A DNA stretch of 42,247 bases from an uncultured Bacillota bacterium (GTDB taxonomy: Bacteria > Bacillota > Clostridia > Peptostreptococcales > Anaerovoracaceae): positions 1 through 42,247 of the forward strand of contig CASEFA010000019.1 in assembly GCA_949287095.1 (NCBI GenBank), given 5' to 3'. The notes beneath the pieces were generated by a model that was given only the letters and a program-made list of their open reading frames with translations, was not told where the DNA came from and made no database searches. Positions 26,083-35,021 of this stretch are shown here, piece by piece (within the stretch, counting starts at the first letter, position 1; the number at the start of each line of letters is the position of its first letter). The position numbers and the translations under genes are program-made.

Positions 26083-27471
26083 ATGGACGAAAAGAAACAT
26101 AACGGCCAGTTTAAAAAAGTAATTGGTCTGTTCGGAGGTATAAGCCTCGTTGCTGGCATGACAATAGGCTCAGGCGTATACTATCTCGGAAGCTATGTTC
26201 TGGAAAGAACTGATTTCAGCTTCGGTCTTGCACTCCTCTGCTGGGTAATCGGTGGAGTCGTTTCGATTCTCGGAGGACTGTGTTTTGCAGAGCTTGGTGC
26301 ATCAAGACCTGTAGCCGGAGGTATGACTGTATATTTAAGTGAGGCATATCACCCTGCTGTCGGTTTTGTCAACGGTTTTTCCTGCTTTATCCTTACATGT
26401 TCAGGTTCCATCGCTTCACTTGCCATGGCTGCCGTGGAAGGATTCAGAGGAACATTTGGCCTTACAGACTTCCATATTAAGGCTATAGCTATTATAATAA
26501 TCGTGGCGTTCACATTACTCAATCTCAGAGGTGCTAAAATCGGTGTAGCATTCCAGAACTTCACCATGGTCGCAAGAGTCGTTCCCCTAATATTGATTAT
26601 TATTCTAGGTATATTTGTGGGAAACAACTCTGTAGATCTGAGCCTTTCCATGGAAGGAACCAGAGCAGAAGGTGGCGGCATCTCCGGTGCGATTTCTCTC
26701 ATCGGGTTTGCAACATTTGCATCACTCTGGGCGTATGAAGGATGGACGAACCTTAACACGGTCGGAGAAGAAATGAAAAATCCAAAAAGAGATCTTCCTC
26801 TTGCAATCATCATTTCACTGGGTTTCATCACGCTCATATACACACTGTTCCAATTTGCACTTTACCGTGTTATTCCTTCTGATGAAGCTGTAAGTATGAT
26901 ACAGAGCGGAGATATCTATCTCGGTAATGCAGTGGCAGAAAAGCTTATGGGCGGTTTTGGCCAGGCTATCGTTCTCGCAGGTATGACTATCGGAATACTT
27001 GGTACGGTAAATGGAGATGTGCTTGTATTCCCGAGAACATATTACTCTATGGCTAAAGAAGGTTATTTCCCGAGAAAACTTGCTGAAATTGATGAAAAGA
27101 CCGGTGTTCCTGTTCCGGCTACACTCGCTTCTTCAACGGTAGCGATTATACTGGTTATATTTAATAACCTACAGAGCCTGACAGATCTGCTCATCACTCT
27201 TTCTGCATTTCTGAACGTACTCTGCATTGGTGCCGTTATAATCTACAGGAAAAAATATCCTGAACTTGACAGGCCGTATAAAGTTTGGGGTGGTATTCCT
27301 ACGGTAATCATAACTATAGTGCTTTTCGGAATACTTCTCGTCAACAACTTTATAGAAGACCCTATGGGCGCAGTTACAGGTCTTATCATACCGCTAATCG
27401 GTCTTATCGTTTACGCATATTTCCGTAAGAAAAACGGCGGTAAGGAATACAACAGCGAAAATATAGAGTAA
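26083..27471 (+). CDS. APC-family amino acid permease
   Basis: A 462-residue membrane protein with about twelve hydrophobic segments. The APC hallmark at the start is GISLVAGMTIGSGVYYLGSYV (written in part: MTIGSGVY), and later YEGWTNLNTVGEEMKNPKRDLP is typical of the LAT/APC branch. It imports amino acids or related zwitterions. AGGAGG precedes the ATG at 7 bases. It is the first gene of the sigma-54 operon, so its substrate is likely the compound processed by the two hydrolases downstream. Confidence 0.92.
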   Translation: MDEKKHNGQFKKVIGLFGGISLVAGMTIGSGVYYLGSYVLERTDFSFGLALLCWVIGGVVSILGGLCFAELGASRPVAGGMTVYLSEAYHPAVGFVNGFSCFILTCSGSIASLAMAAVEGFRGTFGLTDFHIKAIAIIIIVAFTLLNLRGAKIGVAFQNFTMVARVVPLILIIILGIFVGNNSVDLSLSMEGTRAEGGGISGAISLIGFATFASLWAYEGWTNLNTVGEEMKNPKRDLPLAIIISLGFITLIYTLFQFALYRVIPSDEAVSMIQSGDIYLGNAVAEKLMGGFGQAIVLAGMTIGILGTVNGDVLVFPRTYYSMAKEGYFPRKLAEIDEKTGVPVPATLASSTVAIILVIFNNLQSLTDLLITLSAFLNVLCIGAVIIYRKKYPELDRPYKVWGGIPTVIITIVLFGILLVNNFIEDPMGAVTGLIIPLIGLIVYAYFRKKNGGKEYNSENIE

Positions 27472-27489
27472 TATCAGGAGGTCTTTGCT

Positions 27490-28845
27490 TTGAAATCCCT
27501 ACTCATCAAAGGCGGCCGGGTCGTAGACCCGAAGCAGAATCTGGACAGAATTGCGAATGTACTCGTATGCGACGGTAAAATTGCGGAAATAACCGATGAA
27601 ATGCCCGCTGCAGACTTTGTCATAGACGCTTCAGACAGAATCGTTTCTCCAGGATTCATAGACATCCACATGCACGAAGATGATTATGACAGTGAAAACG
27701 ATGCGATTCTCACGAGCATGAGCACTTCCGCACTTCACATGGGAGTCACCCTTGACATAGGCGGAAACTGTGGTGACAATTCCATGGACCCGAGCAAATT
27801 TCTCGATATAACCGACCGTGACGGCGCTCCCGTAAATATCGGTATGCTCGTGGGTCACACATGGCTCAGAAATTCCGGTGGAAAAACCGATAAATACAGC
27901 CCGATACCAGGTGATAGGCTGAAGTCAATGATAAACTCCTGCGAGGAGCACCTTGCAAACGGAGCCCTTGGCATTTCCTTCGGAGTCAAGTACGTACCCG
28001 GTACCACCGATGATGAAATACTGGGTTTAAGCAGACTTTGCCGCAAAGACAGCAAAATCGTAAGCTCTCACGTCCGCGCCGACGTGGACGGAGTCTTTGA
28101 CGCCGCAGACGAGCTTGCACGTACAGGGCAGGAAGCCGGTGTCAGAGTACAGTTTTCTCATATCGGCAGCATGGGCGGATACGGTCAGATGAACAGGCTC
28201 CTCGAGAAAATAAACGGCTACAGAGAAAGGGGCATAGACATGCTCTGCGACTGTTACCCTTACAGTGCCTTCAGTACAGGCATAGGCGAAACAACCTATG
28301 ACGAAGGATTTCTGGAGCGTTACAGAGCAAATTACGACAGCATTCTCATAGTCAGTGGAAAGTATGCCGGCAAAAGGTGCACTAAAGATATATTCGACGA
28401 ACTCAGAGCTGAAGCTCCGGAAACCGCCACCGTCGGATACTTTATGAGACCGGATGAAGTAAAAACCGCACTTCTCTCCCCTCTCGTCATGATTGGAAGC
28501 GACGGTGTCAGAACAGACGGCATGGGCCACCCGAGAGCATCTGGCGCTTTTGCCAGATTTATATCAGACTACATGGCCACGGGTTTAGTATCCGTTTCCG
28601 ACGGAGTACGAAAGATGTCCACAATGGCGGCAGAACGGCTGAATCTGACGCGAAAAGGAAACCTGATGACCGGAAGTGATGCTGATATAACCATATTCGA
28701 TATTAACAGGGTTAAGGACATGGCAACGTATGAAAACGGGCAGATTCCGCCTGTAGGCTTTGATTACGTTCTTATCGGGGGTGAGATAGCCCTTGAAAAC
28801 GACAAAGTCGTAAACGGCCGGCTCGGCAGATCTGTAAGGAGATGA
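27490..28845 (+). CDS. Amidohydrolase, N-acyl-D-amino-acid deacylase-like
   Basis: A 451-residue metal-dependent hydrolase. The metal site HMH follows SPGFIDIHMHEDD (about 55-67); later ligands are expected at SSHVRADVDG, QFSHIGSMGGYG and the aspartate of MIGSDGVRTDGMGHPRASG. The last motif is typical of D-aminoacylases and related enzymes, which free D-amino acids from N-acyl or peptide-like amides. The start is TTG at 27490, with AGGAGG 8 bases upstream; no closer ATG fits the N-terminal beta strand (LLIKGGRVVDP). It is second in the sigma-54 operon. Confidence 0.8.
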   Translation: MKSLLIKGGRVVDPKQNLDRIANVLVCDGKIAEITDEMPAADFVIDASDRIVSPGFIDIHMHEDDYDSENDAILTSMSTSALHMGVTLDIGGNCGDNSMDPSKFLDITDRDGAPVNIGMLVGHTWLRNSGGKTDKYSPIPGDRLKSMINSCEEHLANGALGISFGVKYVPGTTDDEILGLSRLCRKDSKIVSSHVRADVDGVFDAADELARTGQEAGVRVQFSHIGSMGGYGQMNRLLEKINGYRERGIDMLCDCYPYSAFSTGIGETTYDEGFLERYRANYDSILIVSGKYAGKRCTKDIFDELRAEAPETATVGYFMRPDEVKTALLSPLVMIGSDGVRTDGMGHPRASGAFARFISDYMATGLVSVSDGVRKMSTMAAERLNLTRKGNLMTGSDADITIFDINRVKDMATYENGQIPPVGFDYVLIGGEIALENDKVVNGRLGRSVRR

Positions 28846-28850
28846 TAGAC

Positions 28851-29627
28851 ATGGACAACAATTTCAGAGAAAAAATACGCCGCGAACTTGAGGAACAGCA
28901 GGGTCACGTGGGAATGTACTATAAAGACCTCGTCACAGATGAAGAATTCAGCTACAACGGAGACGAACAGTTTTTTGCAGCCAGTGTCATAAAGCTTCCG
29001 GTTTTTATGTGCATTTCTAAATGGGCAGATCTCGGACAGGCCGATATGCGCGAAAAAGTGAAGGTGCATGAATCCGATAAGGTTCCTATCTGCGGTGCTC
29101 TCACCCTTTTCGACGGAGAACCCGAAGTCACCGTTGCAACCCTCTGTCGGCTCATGATATCCATTAGCGACAACACAGCCACAAACATACTGATTAATCA
29201 CTTCGGAATAGAGAAGTTCCAGCAGGCTTTTCGTGAGATAGGCCTCAAGGGAACTGTTCTCAACAGGCTTCTCTTCGACTCGGAAGCAGGCGCCAGAGGC
29301 CTTGAAAATAAAATCGTTCCGGTGGAAATAGCGATGCTGCTCTCGGAGATTTATCACCGCAGCTTCGTCAACTGCAAGGTTTCAGAAGAAATAAACGACG
29401 TGCTTCTTCTCCAGCAGATAAACCATAAAATCTGCGGCAAACTGGATTCCGTTCCCGTTGAAGTCGCACACAAAACCGGCGAAGACGAAGGGTTGACAAA
29501 TGATGCAGGCATCGTCTATGCCCCAAAGCCTTTTATAGTCTGCTATGCAAGCCACGATACCGACGTATACCGCTTCGAGGATTTCATCAGGAGAACCACA
29601 TACGACATCTGCATGGAGCATATGTAG
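28851..29627 (+). CDS. Serine hydrolase, class A beta-lactamase family (intact)
   Basis: A 258-residue protein with all core motifs: Ser45-Val-Ile-Lys48 (FFAASVIKLPVF), Ser106-Asp-Asn (SISDNTATN) and Lys208-Thr-Gly (VAHKTGEDEG). No signal peptide is seen, which argues for a cytoplasmic amidase or esterase rather than a secreted beta-lactamase. An ATG at 28842 overlaps the upstream stop (ATGA), but AGGAG ends right before it; the ATG at 28851 has proper 9-base spacing and was chosen. It is a paralogue of the degenerate copy at 23281-24060 and closes the sigma-54 operon. Confidence 0.85.
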   Translation: MDNNFREKIRRELEEQQGHVGMYYKDLVTDEEFSYNGDEQFFAASVIKLPVFMCISKWADLGQADMREKVKVHESDKVPICGALTLFDGEPEVTVATLCRLMISISDNTATNILINHFGIEKFQQAFREIGLKGTVLNRLLFDSEAGARGLENKIVPVEIAMLLSEIYHRSFVNCKVSEEINDVLLLQQINHKICGKLDSVPVEVAHKTGEDEGLTNDAGIVYAPKPFIVCYASHDTDVYRFEDFIRRTTYDICMEHM

Positions 29628-29681
29628 TTTCCGTAAGCCCTGCAAGGTAGATTAACTCACAGCTGCATAACGTATTGCTAA

Positions 29682-29732
29682 GTAAAGCCGAGCCGGATTC
29701 CACCAATATAGTGAAACCCAGCCCGGCTTTAC
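29682..29732. terminator. Long imperfect hairpin between converging operons
   Basis: GTAAAGCCG at 29682-29690 pairs with CGGCTTTAC at 29724-29732, with a partly paired interior. It lies between the convergent ends of the sigma-54 operon and the wall-polymer operon. No clean T run follows on either strand, so it may be a weak bidirectional terminator. Confidence 0.4.
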
Positions 29733-29749
29733 GTCTGCTTTATTCTGCC

Positions 29750-30796
29750 TTATCTGCACGTAAGCAGAATCTTTCCCTTTACCTCTTTATTCTTAAACAT
29801 GGTAAACGCTTTGTCGGCATCTTTAAGGTCAAATTCTTTATGTATCATTCCTTCGATACACTTTAAATCCCCCGCAGCAAAATGCTTCTGAGTAAGCTCC
29901 CATTCATCTCCCGGCCATGGTTTCGAATATGACATCCAGGAACCAGTAATGTACATTTCCTTTCTGTTTATATTCTCCCACTGTCTTGGAGTAAACGTTA
30001 TGTCCGCCGTAGGCGTACCGATGAAGCATATCTGTCCCTTGTTTTTAACGAGTTCAAATGCCATATGCATGGTTACTACAGAGCCTGCCGTTTCAAACAC
30101 ATAATCGTACCCCCTGCCCCCGGTAAGAGCCATCGCCTTATCCATATAGTCCTCTTCGGCAGTCCATACGATTTCATCCGCTCCTGCTTTTCTGGAGAGT
30201 TCCAGCTTCTCCTTGACATACTCAAAGGCGACCACCTTTTCTGCTCCGAGAATCTTTGCCCACTGCATCGCAAAAAGGCCTACTGTTCCGCCTCCCAGGA
30301 TGGCTACCGTCTTTCCCGGCTTGAAATTCCCCTGCTTAAGTCCGTGAAGAGCCACCGTACAAGGCTCAAAGAGAGCGACCTCTTCAAACGGTATATGCTC
30401 GTCTACCTTAATAACATTCTCCTCAGGCGCCATAACAAATTCCGCAAAAGTTCCATCCTGACGGGATCCTATAAAGCTGTAATGCTTGCAGAGCGAGTAA
30501 TTTCCTGCTTCACAGTCCTCACATTCCATACATGGAATCAGAGGCACTATGGCGACGTGGTCTCCAGGTTTTACACTTTCAACACCATCTCCCGTTTCCA
30601 CGACATATCCTCCGCACTCATGTCCGAGTATTATAGGGTATTTCCTTGCTCCGTTTGCCAGAACTCTCGGAATATCCGAACCGCATATTCCGGAAGCCAT
30701 AGATCTTACCTTGACCATTCCCGGCTTAACTTCAGGTTCCGGATAATTTTCTTCGTATCTTATATCTTCATTTCCGTATAAAACTGCAGCTCTCAT
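29750..30796 (-). CDS. Zn-dependent polyol-phosphate dehydrogenase, GatD-like
   Basis: Medium-chain dehydrogenase of 348 residues. Catalytic zinc motif GICGSDIPRVLANG (Cys near 38) and LGHECGG; structural zinc cysteines in PCMECEDCEAGNYSLC; Rossmann motif AILGGGTVGLFAMQ (about 165-178). The blocks IPRVLANGARKYPIILGHE, HYSFIGSRQDGTFAEF and GSWMSYSKPWPGDEWE match galactitol-1-phosphate 5-dehydrogenase much better than TarJ or generic alcohol dehydrogenases. Known reaction: galactitol 1-phosphate to or from tagatose 6-phosphate. Its place beside a cytidylyltransferase suggests it works in the reducing direction to make a polyol phosphate (inference). AGGGAGG precedes the ATG. Confidence 0.85.
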   Translation of the reverse strand: MRAAVLYGNEDIRYEENYPEPEVKPGMVKVRSMASGICGSDIPRVLANGARKYPIILGHECGGYVVETGDGVESVKPGDHVAIVPLIPCMECEDCEAGNYSLCKHYSFIGSRQDGTFAEFVMAPEENVIKVDEHIPFEEVALFEPCTVALHGLKQGNFKPGKTVAILGGGTVGLFAMQWAKILGAEKVVAFEYVKEKLELSRKAGADEIVWTAEEDYMDKAMALTGGRGYDYVFETAGSVVTMHMAFELVKNKGQICFIGTPTADITFTPRQWENINRKEMYITGSWMSYSKPWPGDEWELTQKHFAAGDLKCIEGMIHKEFDLKDADKAFTMFKNKEVKGKILLTCR

Positions 30797-30813
30797 ATTT
30801 CATCCTCCCTTTT

Positions 30814-31524
30814 CTACTTCGCAAAGAAATACGTTTTAGCCAGTTTCTTAAAAACTTCCATATCGTTCTTATATGTTATCTTGAGATTTATCACATCAGC
30901 CTGTATAACTTTCATATCTATGCCGTGAGCAAGCGCTATAGCCCCCGCCGACGTCATTCTTTCAAATTCTTCAGGCGTCGATGTGCTGTAAATCTTATAA
31001 ATATCGCCAAATCTGAACGCCTCCGGTGATGCTCCCGATACAATTTCCTGTCTTGGAACCACCTTCTCGATAAAGTGTTCCTCATTCATCTGATAAACGG
31101 TATCATATTGAAATGCCCCGAGAGTAGCACCTCCAAACTCATTGACCGCTTCAAATACATCCTTTGTCCCCTGAATATCAACATAAGGATGCGTGGCGTC
31201 GTGAATCAGAACCACATCATCTTTTGCCGCGCTTTCCTTCATGGCTGTCAGACCGTTATATACCGACTCAGATCTTGTGTCCCCGCCTGCGGTGACCTTC
31301 CACGGGATTTTAACGTCCAGCTTTCTAACCCATTCTTCCACAAAGTCTATCCAGTCCTTATGAGATACGATAACCATCTCATCTATTTCAGGCACTTTCG
31401 AATATTTATCTATAATGTATGCGAACACGGGAATATCATCTATTTCAATGTACTGTTTGGGAATATCAGCTCCGAATCTGGTGCCGCTTCCTCCCATCAT
31501 CATGAGCAAAAAGTTTTTATTCAT
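30814..31524 (-). CDS. IspD/TarI-family cytidylyltransferase
   Basis: A 236-residue nucleotidyltransferase that transfers CMP from CTP to an alcohol phosphate. Motifs are GGSGTRFGADIPKQY (11-25), GGDTRSESVYNGL (about 80-92), IHDATHPYVD (about 104-113) and INLKITYKNDMEVF near the end. IspD makes CDP-methylerythritol for the MEP pathway used by this organism (dxr and ispG are in the window), while TarI makes CDP-ribitol. The neighbours (dehydrogenase, CDP-polyol phosphotransferases) favour a polyol phosphate substrate, but it could be the cell's IspD. GGAGG precedes the ATG; an 8-base overlap with the acyltransferase gene indicates coupling. Confidence 0.8.
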   Translation of the reverse strand: MNKNFLLMMMGGSGTRFGADIPKQYIEIDDIPVFAYIIDKYSKVPEIDEMVIVSHKDWIDFVEEWVRKLDVKIPWKVTAGGDTRSESVYNGLTAMKESAAKDDVVLIHDATHPYVDIQGTKDVFEAVNEFGGATLGAFQYDTVYQMNEEHFIEKVVPRQEIVSGASPEAFRFGDIYKIYSTSTPEEFERMTSAGAIALAHGIDMKVIQADVINLKITYKNDMEVFKKLAKTYFFAK

Positions 31525-32545
31525 TATGAACCTCCGTTGAATTCTTCAGTCTCGGCGTAGTGAGAAATTTGACGAACTTTACAAAAATCGGAAGAGATGC
31601 CGCTGCAGTTATCGCTGCCGCCATTGCCGCCATTCCGAGATAAAATATAATTCCGTCCGTATGTGACTTCATCCATTCGCCAAATCCGAACACACCCCAA
31701 ATCACATCTATAAAGCAGAAATGAAACGTATATACTGCAATGGACCGGCTGCCTATACCGGTAAGCAGTGGAATCTTTATATTGGGAACCAATGCAGTCA
31801 GCATCAGAATTATAGCAGTTACAGCTATATAGTATACAAACCTTAAGACCAGTCCGTACGAAGAGCAATACTCCAGTTCCGAAAAAGGATTCCTTCCTGT
31901 CAGAAGAGGCCGTATCCAATACAGCTTTTCTCCATAAATTACAAATACCGTAATAAATGTGCCCAGGCCTGCAATGCTTAAAGCTTTATAAGGTATCTTT
32001 TCTGCCGCCCGCATCAGCCTTTCTATATCTGTCATATATCCTAACAGAAAGAATGGATAATACACTATTATCCTGCTGAGTATCAGGAAATCTCCCAGGT
32101 TTGAGTCATATCCCGCGAAGCATCCCAGAATTACAGAACATATAAGGACCCATCTCTTGTCTGCATTCTTAAGAAAAACCGTAATCAGGCAATATGCAAA
32201 CAGTGCTCCGGCGTACCATGCAAGGCCGCTTTCTGACAATATCGAAAAACTTCCACTGCCGTTTATAACATAGTTCACACCGTTTCTGACTATTTTTATC
32301 ACAAAATACAGCATAAGATAGGAAAAAATATTCCTGTATTTTCTTTTGTCTATGGTTCCCTTTGACAGAAGACCGGACACAAAAAGAAATGTCGGCATGT
32401 GAAACATATAGATGATTAAAAATATAATCTTGAATCCGCTGTAATCGTCCGCATATTTCTCACTTATATGTCCAAGTACCACGAGAAAAATAAGCAGAAA
32501 TTTCATGTTATCCAGCTTTTTATTTCTGTTTTTTATTTCTGTCAT
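31517..32545 (-). CDS. Membrane acyltransferase (acyltransferase 3 family)
   Basis: About 342 residues and ten hydrophobic segments. The N-terminal family motif KLDNMKFLLIFLVVLGH and HMPTFLFVSGLLSKG are present. Members O-acylate (usually acetylate) sugars, polymers or lipids at the membrane. The frame begins at 32581 inside the GatZ-like gene; the ATG at 32543-32545 (MTEIKNRNKK) follows AGGAG at 13 bases and was preferred, with some doubt. A role in decorating the polymer built by the neighbouring phosphotransferases is inferred. Confidence 0.8.
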   Translation of the reverse strand: MTEIKNRNKKLDNMKFLLIFLVVLGHISEKYADDYSGFKIIFLIIYMFHMPTFLFVSGLLSKGTIDKRKYRNIFSYLMLYFVIKIVRNGVNYVINGSGSFSILSESGLAWYAGALFAYCLITVFLKNADKRWVLICSVILGCFAGYDSNLGDFLILSRIIVYYPFFLLGYMTDIERLMRAAEKIPYKALSIAGLGTFITVFVIYGEKLYWIRPLLTGRNPFSELEYCSSYGLVLRFVYYIAVTAIILMLTALVPNIKIPLLTGIGSRSIAVYTFHFCFIDVIWGVFGFGEWMKSHTDGIIFYLGMAAMAAAITAAASLPIFVKFVKFLTTPRLKNSTEVHNE

Positions 32546-32561
32546 CTGCTTAAGTATTCTC

Positions 32562-33875
32562 CTATTTCGCAGCGTATTCATAGTGATAGAATACTTCTCT
32601 TACATGGTCAGTCGCAAGATTCTCTCCTGAAGGTACCAGCGTGCCTTCCAGAACCTTATGATACTGATGGGGCATGTACTGATGCAGAAGCCCTAAAGGT
32701 ATGGAAACACTGTCGATATTTTCATATAGTCCTTTTATCGCATCCTGCACTTCATCTGTCGAGAAGTAATATCTGCATCTGTCTGAAAGGCTGAACTTCC
32801 TGTCCATCTTTTTGGATGTTTCATCACCGTGATAATGCTTTATCCAGTCCTTAGGATTATCCACCATCACCTTTTCCATAACGGCAGGAAAATCTACCGG
32901 CTTTCTTCCGTTTATCAATCCATCCTCGCCAATCAGGGCTTTTTCTATATGACTGAGAGCAAAGAGCGCCTCTCTCAACGCAAAAGTAATCTGCGGTCCA
33001 ACTTTCAGAATTCCAACGCCGTCTTCTACCATTTCCTTAAGAGCTTCTTTAGGCTGATAATCGGTAGAATGTCCTTCCAGCATTATCTCAGGATGTTTTC
33101 TGCAGGCTTCACACAGGCTCCTCGCCTCTTCTCTGTCATAAATGTGAACCTCGTCGTTTCCAAACTCTACACCGGGCTGGACCACAACCGCAATTACATC
33201 GTTTATTCCGTCTTCTACACCCTGCGCTTTAAATTCTGCACGATATGCGGAAAGCATATGCTCCATTGCTTCCGGCTTTGTTATTACAACTGAATTCTCT
33301 TCTTCCTGACTTCCGCCCGGAATAGGCACCTCACTTCCTATTATATAGGAAGGCCTGAGTGCCTCGGGATTTTCTTCTCGAAGCTTTTCATACGCGCCTA
33401 TGGACACCTTGTATAGTTCAACACCGCGTCTTGCTATGGTCTCGTCGGTGAGTGGCCGGTCCAAAGGATCATCTCCCAACCGCATGCTTGTATCGAGGTG
33501 TATCTTCGTGTAACCTGCGAGAGTAAACAGTCTGACAAGTTCTTTCGCCTTCGCCATAGCATCCTTTTCAGGCTCGTCGGCCCATGTCAGCGGGCCGAGA
33601 TGGTCTCCTCCAAGAATAATGTTTTCCCTTCTGCATCCCATTTCATCCGCCATGTTCAATATGTAATTTTTATAGTCCTCCGGCATCATGCCGGTATATC
33701 CGCCAAACTGGTTAACCTGATTTGCCGTAGCTTCTATGAGTACGGTAGTTTCCGTTTCCTTTGCATGGATGAGAATAGCCTTCAGAACCTGAGGATTAGC
33801 GGTGCAGTATGACGGAATATCGCTGTTCTTTCCACTGCGTCTTTCTTCCAGTATGGTTCTCATTATATCCTTCAT
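32562..33875 (-). CDS. GatZ/KbaZ-like protein (class II tagatose-bisphosphate aldolase subunit family)
   Basis: A 437-residue TIM-barrel protein. Family blocks: EATANQVNQFGGYTGM (about 48-63), NIILGGDHLGPLTW (about 85-98), KIHLDTSMR (about 120), GSEVPIPGG and LEGHSTDYQ. In Enterobacteria GatZ/KbaZ is the non-catalytic partner that stabilises the catalytic aldolase GatY/KbaY. No GatY-like gene is in the window, so this protein may act alone or with a distant partner. The GatD-like enzyme four genes downstream uses the same metabolite set (tagatose phosphates). The start is overlapped by 80 bases by the upstream phosphotransferase frame, an overlap that vanishes if one base is removed from a homopolymer. 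Confidence 0.85.
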   Translation of the reverse strand: MKDIMRTILEERRSGKNSDIPSYCTANPQVLKAILIHAKETETTVLIEATANQVNQFGGYTGMMPEDYKNYILNMADEMGCRRENIILGGDHLGPLTWADEPEKDAMAKAKELVRLFTLAGYTKIHLDTSMRLGDDPLDRPLTDETIARRGVELYKVSIGAYEKLREENPEALRPSYIIGSEVPIPGGSQEEENSVVITKPEAMEHMLSAYRAEFKAQGVEDGINDVIAVVVQPGVEFGNDEVHIYDREEARSLCEACRKHPEIMLEGHSTDYQPKEALKEMVEDGVGILKVGPQITFALREALFALSHIEKALIGEDGLINGRKPVDFPAVMEKVMVDNPKDWIKHYHGDETSKKMDRKFSLSDRCRYYFSTDEVQDAIKGLYENIDSVSIPLGLLHQYMPHQYHKVLEGTLVPSGENLATDHVREVFYHYEYAAK

Positions 33876-35016
33876 AATCTATTTCCTTTTCCCCCCTACC
33901 CAGAATGAGATCTGCAATTGCCGATGTGCATCCCCCTTCAGGCATTACCACATTTCTGTCTATGAATTCTGAGAATCTCTCATGGTCAAAGTCGTCGTCA
34001 TCTATAGCCTTCAGTATTTCCCCGGGATTATCCGTAAAAAGAGTCGGAACATCCTTCGTAATATCTAGATTGAACGCCCTCTTCCTGGAGTATTCCTTCC
34101 AGTCGTATCCGTAAAGATATACCGGTTTTTTTGCAAGCCCGGCTTCATATATTACGCTGGAGTAGTCGCTTATCACACAATCGGCGACCGCAAGAAGCTC
34201 CATAGTGGGATATGGCAAAATCATAACCCGTGGATCATTTACCTCCACCCTGCTGTTCGGGTGAGGATTATAAATCAGATTGTATCTGCCGAAATCTATT
34301 TCGTCTATAAGCCTTCTTATGCCTTCCCCGGCCGTAGTTTCATCCTTGCGGAAAGTCGGACAGTAAAGAATATTTCTTTTTTCAGCAAGCACATGATGCT
34401 TCCCCGTAAGCTTATCTCTCTGATTCCTGAGGTATTCTTCTGATATAAGAAGATCTGCCTTTGGCAGAGGAATCTGAACTATCTTCTCTCTTTCTATCCT
34501 GAACCCTTCGATATAATCCCGCACAAAAGAATAAGATGAAATCAATGCATAATCGTAATTCCTGTGCATTTTCATAATACGGGCAACATCCTCACTGCTC
34601 CCCTCTTCTTCCCCTATCATTGCATATCCAAACTTTTTCATGCAGCCCATGGCATGCCATATCTGAATGATTTTAAGGTTTTCCTTATGGCTCAATACGC
34701 TTACAGGTATACAGTAGCCGTCTACAAGAACCACCCTTGCCGTTGCAATATGATACATCTGTCTGAGTGTATGGAAACCATATCCCACTATTCCGGCAGC
34801 ACTCTTTCTCAGTCTCTTTGCAAGAACAACAGTTTTCCAACCGCACTTCCTGGACTCAAGTTCCTCTATAATAAGTCTGAAGTCGACAGGTGTCTCATCC
34901 GTCTGTCTGCTTATAAAGACCGCTTTTTTCTGCACCGGAAGCAGCTTAAGAATGCAATACACCCCTTTCATTGCCGCTACAATACATTTCATCCCCAGTT
35001 CGTCAACAGTTCTCAT
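33796..35016 (-). CDS. CDP-glycerol/CDP-polyol phosphotransferase (TagB/TagF type), possibly frameshifted at its end
   Basis: About 406 residues. It transfers a polyol phosphate from a CDP-polyol to a growing wall polymer at the inner membrane face. Motifs: IIQIWHAMG with catalytic-type His121, LYCPTFRKDE (about 220), NPHPNSR, and VISDYSSVIYEAGL (about 290). The N-terminus MRTVDELGMK starts at ATG 35016, after AGAGGGGA. The last 26 residues overlap the next gene by 80 bases. If one base is dropped from the six-C run at 33891-33896, the protein would end at a TAG at 33879-33881, three bases before the next start. The donor polyol is unknown. Confidence 0.85.
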   Translation of the reverse strand: MRTVDELGMKCIVAAMKGVYCILKLLPVQKKAVFISRQTDETPVDFRLIIEELESRKCGWKTVVLAKRLRKSAAGIVGYGFHTLRQMYHIATARVVLVDGYCIPVSVLSHKENLKIIQIWHAMGCMKKFGYAMIGEEEGSSEDVARIMKMHRNYDYALISSYSFVRDYIEGFRIEREKIVQIPLPKADLLISEEYLRNQRDKLTGKHHVLAEKRNILYCPTFRKDETTAGEGIRRLIDEIDFGRYNLIYNPHPNSRVEVNDPRVMILPYPTMELLAVADCVISDYSSVIYEAGLAKKPVYLYGYDWKEYSRKRAFNLDITKDVPTLFTDNPGEILKAIDDDDFDHERFSEFIDRNVVMPEGGCTSAIADLILGRGEKEIDYEGYNENHTGRKTQWKEQRYSVILHR

Positions 35017-35021
35017 CAATG

